Below, piece by piece: positions 35,410 to 43,817 of a stretch of DNA of 64,000 bases (within the stretch, counting starts at the first letter, position 1; the number at the start of each line of letters is the position of its first letter). The stretch comes from Chryseobacterium phocaeense (GTDB lineage Bacteria; Bacteroidota; Bacteroidia; Flavobacteriales; Weeksellaceae), in contig NZ_LT827015.1 of assembly GCF_900169075.1 (NCBI RefSeq), forward strand, positions 1,612,001 to 1,676,000, given 5' to 3'. The notes beneath the pieces are model-generated. The model made no database searches and had not been told where the DNA came from. It worked only from the letters and a program-made list of their open reading frames with translations. The translations under genes and the position numbers were made by a program.

Positions 35410-35659
35410 AAGATGATTTATTTTTGATTCAGTCTGGAAATCATCACCTTGACGGTCATTTAGTTTGGTCCCTGGCCGATTTCCAGAATGGTAAATTTTT
35501 GTATAGAATTCCATTTTATCATTCAGACCAATGAATAAATTATGCCAATATAATATTATGCGCATAAATGTGGTATCTGATTTTTACTGGACTGAGCATA
35601 TTTCTTTCAAAAAGGGTGGAATAATTGTTGCCTTAATAAAACCACACAATCCTCCAAAT

Positions 35660-36433
35660 ATGAAGATCGCTACTTATAACGTAAACGGAATCAACGGACG
35701 CCTGCCTGTTTTGCTGCAATGGCTGAAAGAAGCCCGGCCAGACATTGTATGCCTTCAGGAATTAAAAGCACCTCAGGAACGTTTTCCTTTAAAAGAAATC
35801 AATGCTGCCGGCTATCAGGCTATATGGAAAGGGCAGAAAAGCTGGAACGGGGTAGCCATACTTGCAAAAGACCTTGAAATCACAGAAGTTCAGAATACCT
35901 TGCCTGGAGACCCTGAAGATGTGCAGAGCCGCTATATTGAAGCTATCATAGATCAGATGGTGGTCGCCTGCATGTATCTTCCTAATGGTAACCCTTATCC
36001 GGGTCCTAAATTTGAATATAAATTAGACTGGATCAAACGTTTAAAAAGAAGAACCAACCAGCTTATAAAAATGGAGCTTCCCGCTGTTCTCATCGGTGAT
36101 TATAATATTATTCCGGAGCCTGTGGATGTTTACAAACCCGAACGCTGGGAAAATGATGCATTATACAGAACAGAAGTAAGAAAGGCTTACAAAGACCTGC
36201 TGAACAAAGGCTGGCTGGATAGCATCCGGACCCTGTATCCTGATGATACCATCTATACGTTCTGGGACTATCTGTACAAGGCCTATGACCGGAATGCAGG
36301 CATCAGACTGGATCATATCCTGCTGAGCCCTTATCTTCATTCAGCTTTAAAATCCGGTGGAGTAGACCGCCATGTCCGCGGCTGGACAAAAAGCAGTGAT
36401 CATGCACCGGTGTGGATTGAGCTGAAAAAATAA
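35660..36433 (+). CDS. xth: Exodeoxyribonuclease III (AP endonuclease)
   Basis: A 257-residue member of the exonuclease-endonuclease-phosphatase family that cuts DNA at abasic sites. Family signatures are M-K-I-A-T-Y-N-V-N-G-I at the start, D-I-V-C-L-Q-E-L-K (metal Glu), I-G-D-Y-N-I, R-L-D-H-I-L-L and S-D-H-A-P-V (catalytic His). The start at 35660 is standard; longer readings from 35531 would add 43 atypical residues. The AlkB gene converges 4 bases after the stop. Confidence 0.93.
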   Translation: MKIATYNVNGINGRLPVLLQWLKEARPDIVCLQELKAPQERFPLKEINAAGYQAIWKGQKSWNGVAILAKDLEITEVQNTLPGDPEDVQSRYIEAIIDQMVVACMYLPNGNPYPGPKFEYKLDWIKRLKRRTNQLIKMELPAVLIGDYNIIPEPVDVYKPERWENDALYRTEVRKAYKDLLNKGWLDSIRTLYPDDTIYTFWDYLYKAYDRNAGIRLDHILLSPYLHSALKSGGVDRHVRGWTKSSDHAPVWIELKK

Positions 36434-36437
36434 ACGG

Positions 36438-37049
36438 CTATGCTTCGCGGATCATCCGGAACGTAAGATTAATGCGGGGTTTCATTGGTTTTACAGATTT
36501 TGCAATCCGATGTTCCCAATGCAGCTGGAGATCTCCTTTCATGATCAGCAGCGATCCATGCTGAAGCGGCAGGCTGTATTTGTTCTGATGGTCATCTGCT
36601 TTACGGAAATCAAAATTCCTTACCTGTCCCAGACTGACGGAAGCTATGACAGGACGGTTTCCCAGTTCACTTTCTTTGTCGCGGTGCCATGCAACGGAGT
36701 CATTACCATCGCGGTATAAATTCAGCAAAACGGAATTAAAGCGGTATCCGGATGATGTTTCGATCTGCTGTTTCAGAGACCATAATTCCGGTAACCAGGG
36801 ATTCACTGTAAAATCATTCCCTCCCAATCTGTAATTCTTACTATCATCACCATACCAGGCCGTCAGCCGTGGGGTAAGAACCGTTTTATCGTACATTTTC
36901 TGGGTCCTCTGCTTCCAGGGCACAGTACGGATCAGAAGCTGCTCAAGTTGGGAAGCTTCGTTGTCTGCCATAAAATGTTCAGTATACTCCAGCAGCTCTG
37001 TTGGAAAACGAAAATATTCATCAGCATTGAATAAACTTAACTGGTCCAT
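36438..37049 (-). CDS. alkB: AlkB-like 2-oxoglutarate/Fe(II) dioxygenase
   Basis: A 203-residue oxidative DNA demethylase for 1-methyladenine and 3-methylcytosine. The iron ligands are in W-H-R-D-K-E (H-x-D) and in the distal W-E-H-R-I-A; the 2-oxoglutarate-binding Arg pair lies in P-R-I-N-L-T-F-R. N-L-Y-R-D-G-N-D and A-S-V-S-L-G fit the family. It lies between ExoIII and the S24 regulator, part of a local set of alkylation and abasic-site repair genes. Confidence 0.93.
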   Translation of the reverse strand: MDQLSLFNADEYFRFPTELLEYTEHFMADNEASQLEQLLIRTVPWKQRTQKMYDKTVLTPRLTAWYGDDSKNYRLGGNDFTVNPWLPELWSLKQQIETSSGYRFNSVLLNLYRDGNDSVAWHRDKESELGNRPVIASVSLGQVRNFDFRKADDHQNKYSLPLQHGSLLIMKGDLQLHWEHRIAKSVKPMKPRINLTFRMIREA

Positions 37050-37076
37050 TATACGGTATATTAATCTGATAGATAG

Positions 37077-37152
37077 AGAAAGGAAGTTTGAAGCCGGGAG
37101 AAGGAAGTTATCGGCTCAATTACACCCATCTTTCTACTTCCAGCTTCCATTC
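37077..37152. repeat. Imperfect inverted repeat, REP/MITE-like
   Basis: GGAAGTTTGAAGCCGGGAG on the left faces CTTCCAGCTTCCATTCTG on the right, between AlkB and the S24 regulator. Purine-rich versus pyrimidine-rich arms (GGAAG/CTTCC repeats) suggest a dispersed intergenic repeat of this genus. Its copy number cannot be judged here. Confidence 0.4.
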
Positions 37153-37154
37153 TG

Positions 37155-37937
37155 TTAAACTTTTCTTCGTTTTGAAACTTTACGGTCCAGATCTTTAATA
37201 TCCTTTTTCAGTTCCCTGAACATTTCCTTGAAATTATAACTTTCATAATCACCCGGCTCAAAATCTTCAGGGAAAATCCCTGATGCATACTGCCAGATCT
37301 CCACAATTTCATTGAACGGGATATCGTAGGGTTCATAGAATGTATTATCTGCACTTACACAGACTGAATTTCCTTTAATTTCCTTAAAACGTTTGTAGGT
37401 GATCCCGTCATTCAATGTGATGAAAACATAGGTCTTTCCGGGTTTCAGTTCACTGATCCCCTCTACGTATTTTCCTACAATATAGGAACCGTTCCTGAAC
37501 GGCGGCATAGAATCTCCGTCAGCTGGAAAAGCCCTGTATTTACCATTGTTAAGAAAAGGCAGCGCAATTCTCTGAAGGCTTTCGATATAGCCAACATCAC
37601 TGTAGCCTTCCAGATATCCCATAGAAGCTTTCTGCGGAATGATCTCAATAGTATCATTTCCATGGCTGTCTACCGCTACCGGAAGTACAATCCTGTTATC
37701 CGGAAGCTTCAGCATTTCTTCCAGAGGATATTTACGGATATCTACGGAAACCAGGAGATCAATGCTGACATGAAAATATTTAGACATTTTAACCAGCAGT
37801 TCAATAGGCGGTTCCGAAACCCCGTTTTCATATTTGGAATACCGGACACGGGAAATCGCCAGTTCATTGGCTACAGACTGTTGGGAAAGGTCTCTCTTTG
37901 CTCTTAGAAAGCGTATATTATTTGAAAAAATTGACAT
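37155..37937 (-). CDS. XRE-family regulator with S24 (LexA-like) peptidase domain
   Basis: A 260-residue regulator. The N-terminal HTH is NNIRFLRAKRDLSQQSVANELAISRVRYSKYENG. The C-terminal half matches the S24/LexA auto-peptidase fold: Ser in A-D-G-D-S-M-P-P-F and Lys in T-Y-K-R-F, in the order seen in phage CI-like repressors. A LexA-type Ala-Gly cleavage site is not evident. It sits immediately left of the conjugative element, so a role in the element's regulation or in a host SOS-like response is possible. The start at 37937 is preferred over 37958. Confidence 0.87.
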   Translation of the reverse strand: MSIFSNNIRFLRAKRDLSQQSVANELAISRVRYSKYENGVSEPPIELLVKMSKYFHVSIDLLVSVDIRKYPLEEMLKLPDNRIVLPVAVDSHGNDTIEIIPQKASMGYLEGYSDVGYIESLQRIALPFLNNGKYRAFPADGDSMPPFRNGSYIVGKYVEGISELKPGKTYVFITLNDGITYKRFKEIKGNSVCVSADNTFYEPYDIPFNEIVEIWQYASGIFPEDFEPGDYESYNFKEMFRELKKDIKDLDRKVSKRRKV

Positions 37938-38392
37938 TGATACGAAATATATCAACAAAAATACGAATTACAATTTAAAACAAACAAGTCTTTTGCTTCA
38001 ATAAGTAGAATTAATCAGGGATTAGCGCTGAAAATTAAAGTGTTTCATGTTCTTATTTTTAATAAAAAAGATTAATATAGCCCAAAGCGGCTAATAAAGA
38101 GTAGTTTACAAGAGTGGAAAACACTATCGGTAACGATTTAGTAATGGTGCTTACTGCACTTATTTTCATTTGATTACCTTGTAAATCAATATTGCAAATA
38201 TAAAAAATAAAGGGTAAAGAGTATTGGTTCTTTATCCTTTATTTTTACCCTTTCCTTCTACTTAATAACAAATAAAATCTCCCCACTGGGGAGAAACTGT
38301 GATAATAGTTTCAATATTATTCCCAAATTTTGACATATCAACAATAGATGCAACTCCGAAACAAATTGTGAGAACCTCTAAACGACTATGCT
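37938..38392. other. 455-base intergenic region at the left edge of the conjugative element
   Basis: AT-rich. It holds a hairpin (GGGTAAAG / CTTTATCC, about 38211-38238), a 15-base palindrome (38279-38293) and the rteC promoter. The left end of the element presumably lies here, but no attachment core, tRNA or terminal repeat could be assigned. Confidence 0.45.
38279..38293. promoter_or_regulatory. Perfect palindrome upstream of rteC
   Basis: CTCCCCACTGGGGAG, 6-base arms around ACT, 100 bases before the rteC start. GC-rich in AT-rich surroundings, so it stands out. It could be an operator or mRNA leader hairpin; no direct evidence of function. Confidence 0.4.
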
Positions 38393-39238
38393 ATGGAAAT
38401 CGTGTTGAATAAAATATTATCGCAAATTCATTATCAAGAAGACAAACTATCTTCTCAAATGATGCCAACAGCGAATGAGGCTTATCAAATGACGTTGTTC
38501 CTAAAAGAACTGCTCTGTGCCATAAAAATCAAAGTCTTACAAGCCGGATTTAAAGATGAACAACAGGAGATTGAATTTTTCAGGAATATCAAACCGCAAA
38601 TATTAGGAAAACTAATTTACTACAATAAAGTATTCCGCATAGAAACAACCTGTCCTGTCAATAACGGCAAAATACATCATAGCTACTACGAAAACCTATT
38701 AAAAAATCTGAAATCAGAATATAAGGAAAATATTTGTAATGAAGATTTTTATAGATATTACCGAGCTGGTAGAACAGATCGTGACCATACTTATTTCAAA
38801 CTTGGAAAGATCAATTATCACGATGGTTTGAAAAGTGGCGTATTTGAAATTGACCTCAGCTTCTCAACGTATTATGATAATAAGATTGCACATATTATTG
38901 CTAATGAATTACTTTATACTTACATGCTCAGCAAAATCAATCCCGAAGAAAACACAGACACGATTTTACAGAATTTAGATACAAATAAGGATATTTCATG
39001 GACAAATTCTCAAAATGCACTTATTGAGCTCATATACGCTCTCTATGCTTCAAATTCCATTGCATACGGAAAAATAGGGATAAGAAAATTGGCTTTGATT
39101 TTTCAAGTGCTGTTTAGAACTCCGTTAAACGATATTCATCATTCTTTCCACCGAATGAAAACAAGAGCAGGTTCAAGAACTGCATTTTTAGACCAGCTTA
39201 AAATATCCCTCGAAGAATATATGGATAAAGACCTTTAG
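38393..39238 (+). CDS. rteC: RteC-domain protein (ICE excision regulator)
   Basis: A 281-residue protein of the RteC family. In CTnDOT, RteC activates the excision operon promoter. Family marks are E-I-E-F-F-R-N-I-K-P-Q-I-L-G-K-L-I-Y-Y-N, F-Y-R-Y-Y-R-A-G and the C-terminal W-T-x-S-x-x-A-L-I-E-L-I-Y-A-L. The gene directly precedes the xis2c/xis2d/orf3/exc-like genes on the same strand, as in CTnDOT. A terminator follows. Residue-level activity cannot be read, but synteny makes the assignment firm. Confidence 0.9.
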   Translation: MEIVLNKILSQIHYQEDKLSSQMMPTANEAYQMTLFLKELLCAIKIKVLQAGFKDEQQEIEFFRNIKPQILGKLIYYNKVFRIETTCPVNNGKIHHSYYENLLKNLKSEYKENICNEDFYRYYRAGRTDRDHTYFKLGKINYHDGLKSGVFEIDLSFSTYYDNKIAHIIANELLYTYMLSKINPEENTDTILQNLDTNKDISWTNSQNALIELIYALYASNSIAYGKIGIRKLALIFQVLFRTPLNDIHHSFHRMKTRAGSRTAFLDQLKISLEEYMDKDL

Positions 39239-39260
39239 CTATATCAAAATAAAGATTTGA

Positions 39261-39290
39261 AAGCAGTACCCAAAACGTACTGCTTTTTTC
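39261..39290 (+). terminator. Rho-independent terminator of rteC
   Basis: AAGCAGTAC (39261-39269) pairs with GTACTGCTT (39277-39285), followed by TTTTC. Located 22 bases after the rteC stop. Confidence 0.8.
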
Positions 39291-39302
39291 TTTGCCCATA
39301 TC

Positions 39303-39462
39303 TGCCAATTGGCAAATGTTGATACAACCTCATAATTAAACTCACTTAAATCCCTAAAACCCTTATTAAACAAGGGTTTACCAAATTGTAGAAAATTTCA
39401 AAAAACCGCCAAACCAATTGGCAAGCATTGGCAGACAAACACTGCCACCTTTCACAATTTTG
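39303..39462 (+). promoter_or_regulatory. Promoter/operator region of the excision operon
   Basis: Contains the 12-base palindrome TGCCAATTGGCA (39303-39314), an inverted repeat AAACCCTT / AAGGGTTT (39357-39364 and 39372-39379), a second CCAATTGGCA (39414-39423) and a further TTGGCA (39428-39433). A CAATTTTG -7-like box is at 39455-39462. Repeated TTGGCA/TGCCAA half-sites are the best candidates for RteC binding, by analogy with CTnDOT. Confidence 0.5.
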
Positions 39463-39487
39463 CATAAAGAACTTTAAATGATATGCA

Positions 39488-39841
39488 ATGAAAATAATAA
39501 CCATTGAAGAGGAAGCCTGGCAACAGCTTAACAGCAGTATCAATGCCATTGCCGACTATCTGAAAAGACAGGAAGATAAAAGCTATGATGATCTGTGGCT
39601 CAATAACCACGAGGTATGCCAATACCTGCACATCAGCGAGAAAACGCTGTGGCGTATGCGTACCAAAGGCGAGATTGCTTATTCAAAAATCTATGGTCAA
39701 TATTTCTACACCATAGGAGCAATTAAGGATATGCTCAATGCCAATGCCGTACAGAGCAGTGATGAATTTATGCAGGAGCTTATGGCAAAAGGCAAAAGCT
39801 TTATCGAAAAAGGCAGAAAGCTAAAGACAGATAAAAAATAG
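39488..39841 (+). CDS. Excisionase-like HTH protein (Xis2c-like)
   Basis: A 117-residue basic protein with a MerR/excisionase-type winged helix: LWLNNHEVCQYLHISEKTLWRMRTKGEIAYSKIYGQYFYTIGAIKDML. Its place and size fit Xis2c of CTnDOT, a recombination directionality factor that bends DNA at the element ends. It starts the excision operon and is followed after 26 bases by a similar gene. Confidence 0.85.
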   Translation: MKIITIEEEAWQQLNSSINAIADYLKRQEDKSYDDLWLNNHEVCQYLHISEKTLWRMRTKGEIAYSKIYGQYFYTIGAIKDMLNANAVQSSDEFMQELMAKGKSFIEKGRKLKTDKK

Positions 39842-39867
39842 GTATGAACCCTTAAAAGTATATTCCT

Positions 39868-40161
39868 ATGAATATTGACAGAATGGAATTTTTGGCGTGG
39901 ATGGAACGCTTAATGGGTCGCTTGGATATGCTGGGCGACAATATAGATGAACTGCAAAAGAAACGCAACAGCATAGACGGCGAGGAATTGCTGGATAACC
40001 AGGATTTGCTTCAAATGCTTAAAATCAGCAACCGCTCCCTGCAACGGTATCGCTCCATTGGCAAACTACCCTATTATACGATAAGCGGAAAGCTGTATTA
40101 CAAGCTATCCGATGTACATCAGTTCATAAGAGAGAGCTTTAACCCACCCTCAACCAAATGA
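39868..40161 (+). CDS. Excisionase-like HTH protein (Xis2d-like)
   Basis: A 97-residue helix-turn-helix protein (ELLDNQDLLQMLKISNRSLQRYRSIGKLPYYTISGKLYYKLSDVHQFI), related in pattern to the gene before it, with the same DNA-binding helix and wing. In CTnDOT the second excision factor, Xis2d, occupies this slot. Its stop codon overlaps the ATG of a 29-codon reading frame. Confidence 0.85.
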   Translation: MNIDRMEFLAWMERLMGRLDMLGDNIDELQKKRNSIDGEELLDNQDLLQMLKISNRSLQRYRSIGKLPYYTISGKLYYKLSDVHQFIRESFNPPSTK

Positions 40162-40247
40162 ACGCCAATGAAAGACAAAGGCTGCCTTTGAGTGCCACTT
40201 CGGGCGATACAGCCAACGCTTCATTTACATTCGGCGGTAAACTTTAA
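40158..40247 (+). CDS. Possible 29-residue small protein
   Basis: A reading frame starting in an ATGA overlap with the stop of the Xis2d-like gene, so it could be translationally coupled. The peptide begins MNANERQRLPLSATSGDTAN and ends in F-T-F-G-G-K-L. It ends 12 bases before the next gene. Composition is not informative; conservation in other elements is needed before it can be called a gene. Confidence 0.3.
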   Translation: MNANERQRLPLSATSGDTANASFTFGGKL

Positions 40248-40259
40248 ATTTTTCAGATT

Positions 40260-41726
40260 ATGAGCGAAGAAACGACAAATAAGAAGGAAATGCCCGAACA
40301 ATTATCGGACATATTATTGGTACTGGATAAAGAAAAAATGAAAATCCAAGCCATAAAGAGTATTGACGAGAACGGGAAAATGGAAACCGTTGACCCCACT
40401 AAGAAAAACCAAAACCAGTTTATGCGTGTGGATAAAAGCGGTGATTTTTTTTCCAACTTCTTCTCTAATTTTTTCAGCCAGCTAAAGAACCCTACCAATT
40501 TTTCATTTTTCAAAGTGCCTGCACCTATTGCGGTTAAAAAAGCACAGGAAATGCAAAAGCAGGTTGATAAGCCCACTCCCGAAGGTGAAAAAGTGATGAA
40601 AGAACACGAAGTAAAAACAGAACCGCAACAGGATAAAAAACAAGAAAATCAAAAAAATATGGCAACAACACAAACAACACCGGAAGCCAGCGAGTACCGC
40701 TACAAACCGGAGCAGATTGATTGGGACACAATGAAAAACCTCGGATTAAGCAAGGAGTATCTTGAAAAAAGAAACCTGCTTGACCCTTTGTTACGAGGTT
40801 ATAAAACCAATGAACTTTTGCCGATAGGCGTTAATTTCGGCGGTACTATTCTCCGCACAGATGCCCGATTGTCTTTACAGCAAGCCGAAGATGGAAATGT
40901 TATTGTAGCAATACACGGCATCAAAAAAGAACCAAACCTCCATTTTGAGTTTTTCGGACACAAGTTTACCGATGAGGACAAAAAGAACCTGCTCGAAACA
41001 GGTAATATGGGGCGTGTAGTTAACCTGACCAATACCAAAACGGGCGAACTGATGCCGTCCATTATCAGTATAGACAGGCTAACAAATGATGTAATTGCGT
41101 TGCGGACGGATTTCATAAAAATTCCCGATGAAATTAAAGGCGTGAAACTGAACGATGAGCAAAAGCAAACTTTAATAGAGGGTAAACCACTAAAGTTAGA
41201 GGGTATGATTTCCACCAAAGGAACGGAGTTTTCGGCAACGGTACAGTTCAATGCAGACAAGCGTTATGTTGAGTTCCTGTTTGACCGCAATAACTCCAAC
41301 AGGCAGACCCAAAGCAATGGGCAAACTCAAAACAACGGACAAAGTAATCAGCAAAGCCAGCCGCAGGAAGCTCCAAAAACATTCAGGGGCAAAGAACTGA
41401 CCGATGAGCAGCATAAGGATTTCAAAGCCGGGCAAACCGTTTACATTGACGGATTGAAAGATAAGAAAGGGCAACCGTATCAGGGTTATATCACTTTCAA
41501 TGCAGAAACAGGAAAAACGAACTTCCAATTTCCAAGCCAGGTTAAAGCACAGGCAAAACCTGCCGAAGCCCACAAAACGCAAACCGCCGTCAATTCAGAG
41601 GGCAAGACCAACGAAGCGACCAAAAATATCAACGAGCCTTTAAAATCTGGGCAACAAAGACCGAAAAACAAACAACAGCAGGAAAAATCCGAAACACCTG
41701 CAAAGTCCAAAGGCAGAAAAATGTAG
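40260..41726 (+). CDS. DUF3945/DUF4099-domain protein (CTnDOT orf3-like)
   Basis: A 488-residue ICE backbone protein. The N-terminal third is charged (KEMPEQLSDILLVLDKEKMKIQAIKS) with an F-F-S-N-F-F-S-N-F-F repeat. The middle holds the DUF4099-type segment (IDWDTMKNLGLSKEYLEKRNLLDPLLRGYKTNELLPI) and DUF3945-type repeats ending in F-R-G-K-E-L-T-D-E-Q. A Gln/Asn-rich linker (~365-385) and a basic C-terminus follow. Its position equals orf3 of the CTnDOT excision operon, whose role in excision is minor or unknown. Confidence 0.85.
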   Translation: MSEETTNKKEMPEQLSDILLVLDKEKMKIQAIKSIDENGKMETVDPTKKNQNQFMRVDKSGDFFSNFFSNFFSQLKNPTNFSFFKVPAPIAVKKAQEMQKQVDKPTPEGEKVMKEHEVKTEPQQDKKQENQKNMATTQTTPEASEYRYKPEQIDWDTMKNLGLSKEYLEKRNLLDPLLRGYKTNELLPIGVNFGGTILRTDARLSLQQAEDGNVIVAIHGIKKEPNLHFEFFGHKFTDEDKKNLLETGNMGRVVNLTNTKTGELMPSIISIDRLTNDVIALRTDFIKIPDEIKGVKLNDEQKQTLIEGKPLKLEGMISTKGTEFSATVQFNADKRYVEFLFDRNNSNRQTQSNGQTQNNGQSNQQSQPQEAPKTFRGKELTDEQHKDFKAGQTVYIDGLKDKKGQPYQGYITFNAETGKTNFQFPSQVKAQAKPAEAHKTQTAVNSEGKTNEATKNINEPLKSGQQRPKNKQQQEKSETPAKSKGRKM

Positions 41727-41732
41727 TAAAGT

Positions 41733-43817
41733 ATGAAAACAATAATCGCAGAAAAACCAAGCGTAGCAAGGGAAATAGCCGGACTTGTGGGAGCATCCGA
41801 TAAAAAGGACGGCTACCTGACAGGTAACGGCTATTTTGTTACGTGGGCATTCGGTCATTTAATAGGATTGGGAATGCCCGAAGATTACGGGATTTTGGGA
41901 TTTGACAAAGCAGCTTTGCCAATACTCCCAAACCCGTTTTTGCTGACCGTCCGAAAGGTCAAAAAAGACAAAGGTTATACAGCGGATACGGGTGCATTAA
42001 AGCAACTGAAAGTCATCGAACAGCTTTTTAACCGTAGTAACAGCATCATTGTAGCCACCGATGCAGGACGTGAAGGCGAACTCATTTTCAGGTACATTTA
42101 TGAATACCTGAAATGCAACAAGCCCTTTGAGCGGCTTTGGATTAGTTCGCTTACCGAAAAAGCCATTAAGCAGGGGTTTGATAACCTCAAAGACGGAAAA
42201 GAATTTGATGGATTGTATCAGGCGGCACAAGGAAGAAGCCGTGCCGATTGGCTCGTGGGCATCAATGCTACACAGGCGTTGAGCATAGCCGCAGGAAATG
42301 GCATTTATTCGCTCGGAAGAGTGCAAACGCCTACACTGGTTTTGATATGCAAACGCTATTTGGAAAGTAAAAATTTCTCGGTAAAGAAATACTGGCAGAT
42401 ACAGTTATCGCACAACAAAGAACTGATAGATTTTAAAAGCATTTCCAAAACCAAATGGGAAGACCAAAAACTTGCCGATGATACGCTGAAATCCATTCAG
42501 CGAAGTAAAACGGCAACGGTTACATCGGTGGAAACCAAAAGTATTACAGAGCAACCGCCTCTATTGTTCGACCTTACTGGCTTGCAAAAAGAAGCCAACA
42601 AAAAGCTGAACCTTTCTGCGGAAGAAACGCTCAATATTGCCCAAAGCCTTTATGAAAGGAAGTTTATCACATACCCACGCACCGGAAGCAAGTACATTCC
42701 TGAAGATATGTGGGCAGAAATCCCCAACCTCGTAAGGGCTTTGCAGGACAGCGAAACCTGCAAGCAAGCCGTAGGGAAATTGAAATGGGGACGGTTCAAT
42801 AAACGTATTGTAAACGATTTGCGTGTTACCGACCACCACGGATTATTGATTACTGATAAAATCCCATCAGCCCTGAACGCAAAGGAAAACTCCGTTTATG
42901 ATATGATTGCCTTTCGATTGCTCGAAGCCCTTTCACAAGCCTGCATCAAAGAGATAACCGATGTAGGTTTACAAGCGTTGCATTATGATTTTACAGTAAA
43001 GGGTTGTAAGGTTATCGAAGCAGGCTGGCGTTCCATCAAAGGCAGTTTCTCCGATGATGATACCGAACCTGTACAGGATTTGCCCGAAATAAAAAAAGGC
43101 GATGAACTTAAAATAAAAGAAGCCTCCGTTTTGGAAAAGAAAACGAAACCGCCTGTATTATATACCGAAGCAGGGCTTTTGTCGGCTATGGAAAGTGCAG
43201 GAAAGGAAATCGAAAATGAAGACGAACGGAAAGCCTTGCAAAATATCGGTATTGGCACTCCGGCTACAAGAGCCGCAATAATTGAAACCTTGTTTACCCG
43301 CAATTATATCCAACGGGAAAAGAAATCCTTAATCCCTACCGAAAAAGGATTGCAGGTGTACGAATTGGTCAAAGACCGTAAAATTGCGGATGTGGCAATG
43401 ACCGCCGAATGGGAATTGGCTTTGCAAAAAATCGAAAATAACGAAACAGATGCAGAGGCATTTCAAAAAGAAATGGAAACTTACGCCTCATCTATTACCA
43501 ATGAATTGTTACAAGCTTCCATTGCCCAAAACAACCTGCCTAAATTGGTTTGCCCGAAATGCAAAAGCCAGCAACTCATTATCCGTGATAAAATAGTGAA
43601 GTGTCCTGATGAAGTTTGTAATTGGGTACAGTTCCGCAATGTGTGTGGCGTACAAATCGGCTTAGCCGATATTGAAAACCTTGTCAATAAAAAGAAAACT
43701 TCACTTATCAAAGGAATGAAAAGCAAAGCCGGAAAGAAATTCGATGCTTATATCGTGTTGAATGAGGATTGCAAAACCTCTTTTGAGTTTGCCAAAAATA
43801 AAAGCTACAAAAAGTAA
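41733..43817 (+). CDS. topB: DNA topoisomerase III (Exc-like)
   Basis: A 694-residue type IA topoisomerase. The Toprim domain is IIAEKPSVAREIAG with A-T-D-A-G-R-E-G-E-L; the active-site Tyr is in F-I-T-Y-P-R-T-G-S-K-Y near residue 312. The C-terminus carries a zinc-finger-like CPKCKSQQ...CPDEVC. In CTnDOT the equivalent gene is exc, needed for efficient excision, though its topoisomerase activity is not essential for that. It follows orf3 by 6 bases and its stop overlaps the next start by one base. Confidence 0.93.
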   Translation: MKTIIAEKPSVAREIAGLVGASDKKDGYLTGNGYFVTWAFGHLIGLGMPEDYGILGFDKAALPILPNPFLLTVRKVKKDKGYTADTGALKQLKVIEQLFNRSNSIIVATDAGREGELIFRYIYEYLKCNKPFERLWISSLTEKAIKQGFDNLKDGKEFDGLYQAAQGRSRADWLVGINATQALSIAAGNGIYSLGRVQTPTLVLICKRYLESKNFSVKKYWQIQLSHNKELIDFKSISKTKWEDQKLADDTLKSIQRSKTATVTSVETKSITEQPPLLFDLTGLQKEANKKLNLSAEETLNIAQSLYERKFITYPRTGSKYIPEDMWAEIPNLVRALQDSETCKQAVGKLKWGRFNKRIVNDLRVTDHHGLLITDKIPSALNAKENSVYDMIAFRLLEALSQACIKEITDVGLQALHYDFTVKGCKVIEAGWRSIKGSFSDDDTEPVQDLPEIKKGDELKIKEASVLEKKTKPPVLYTEAGLLSAMESAGKEIENEDERKALQNIGIGTPATRAAIIETLFTRNYIQREKKSLIPTEKGLQVYELVKDRKIADVAMTAEWELALQKIENNETDAEAFQKEMETYASSITNELLQASIAQNNLPKLVCPKCKSQQLIIRDKIVKCPDEVCNWVQFRNVCGVQIGLADIENLVNKKKTSLIKGMKSKAGKKFDAYIVLNEDCKTSFEFAKNKSYKK

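Noticed and set aside
37938..38392. tRNA gene or attachment core at the left ICE edge
   Set aside because: No cloverleaf, no direct repeat shared with another site in the window and no integrase nearby could be found.
39238..39487. Additional small gene between rteC and the Xis2c-like gene
   Set aside because: The region holds a terminator and repeated operator-like half-sites; no frame with sensible composition was seen.
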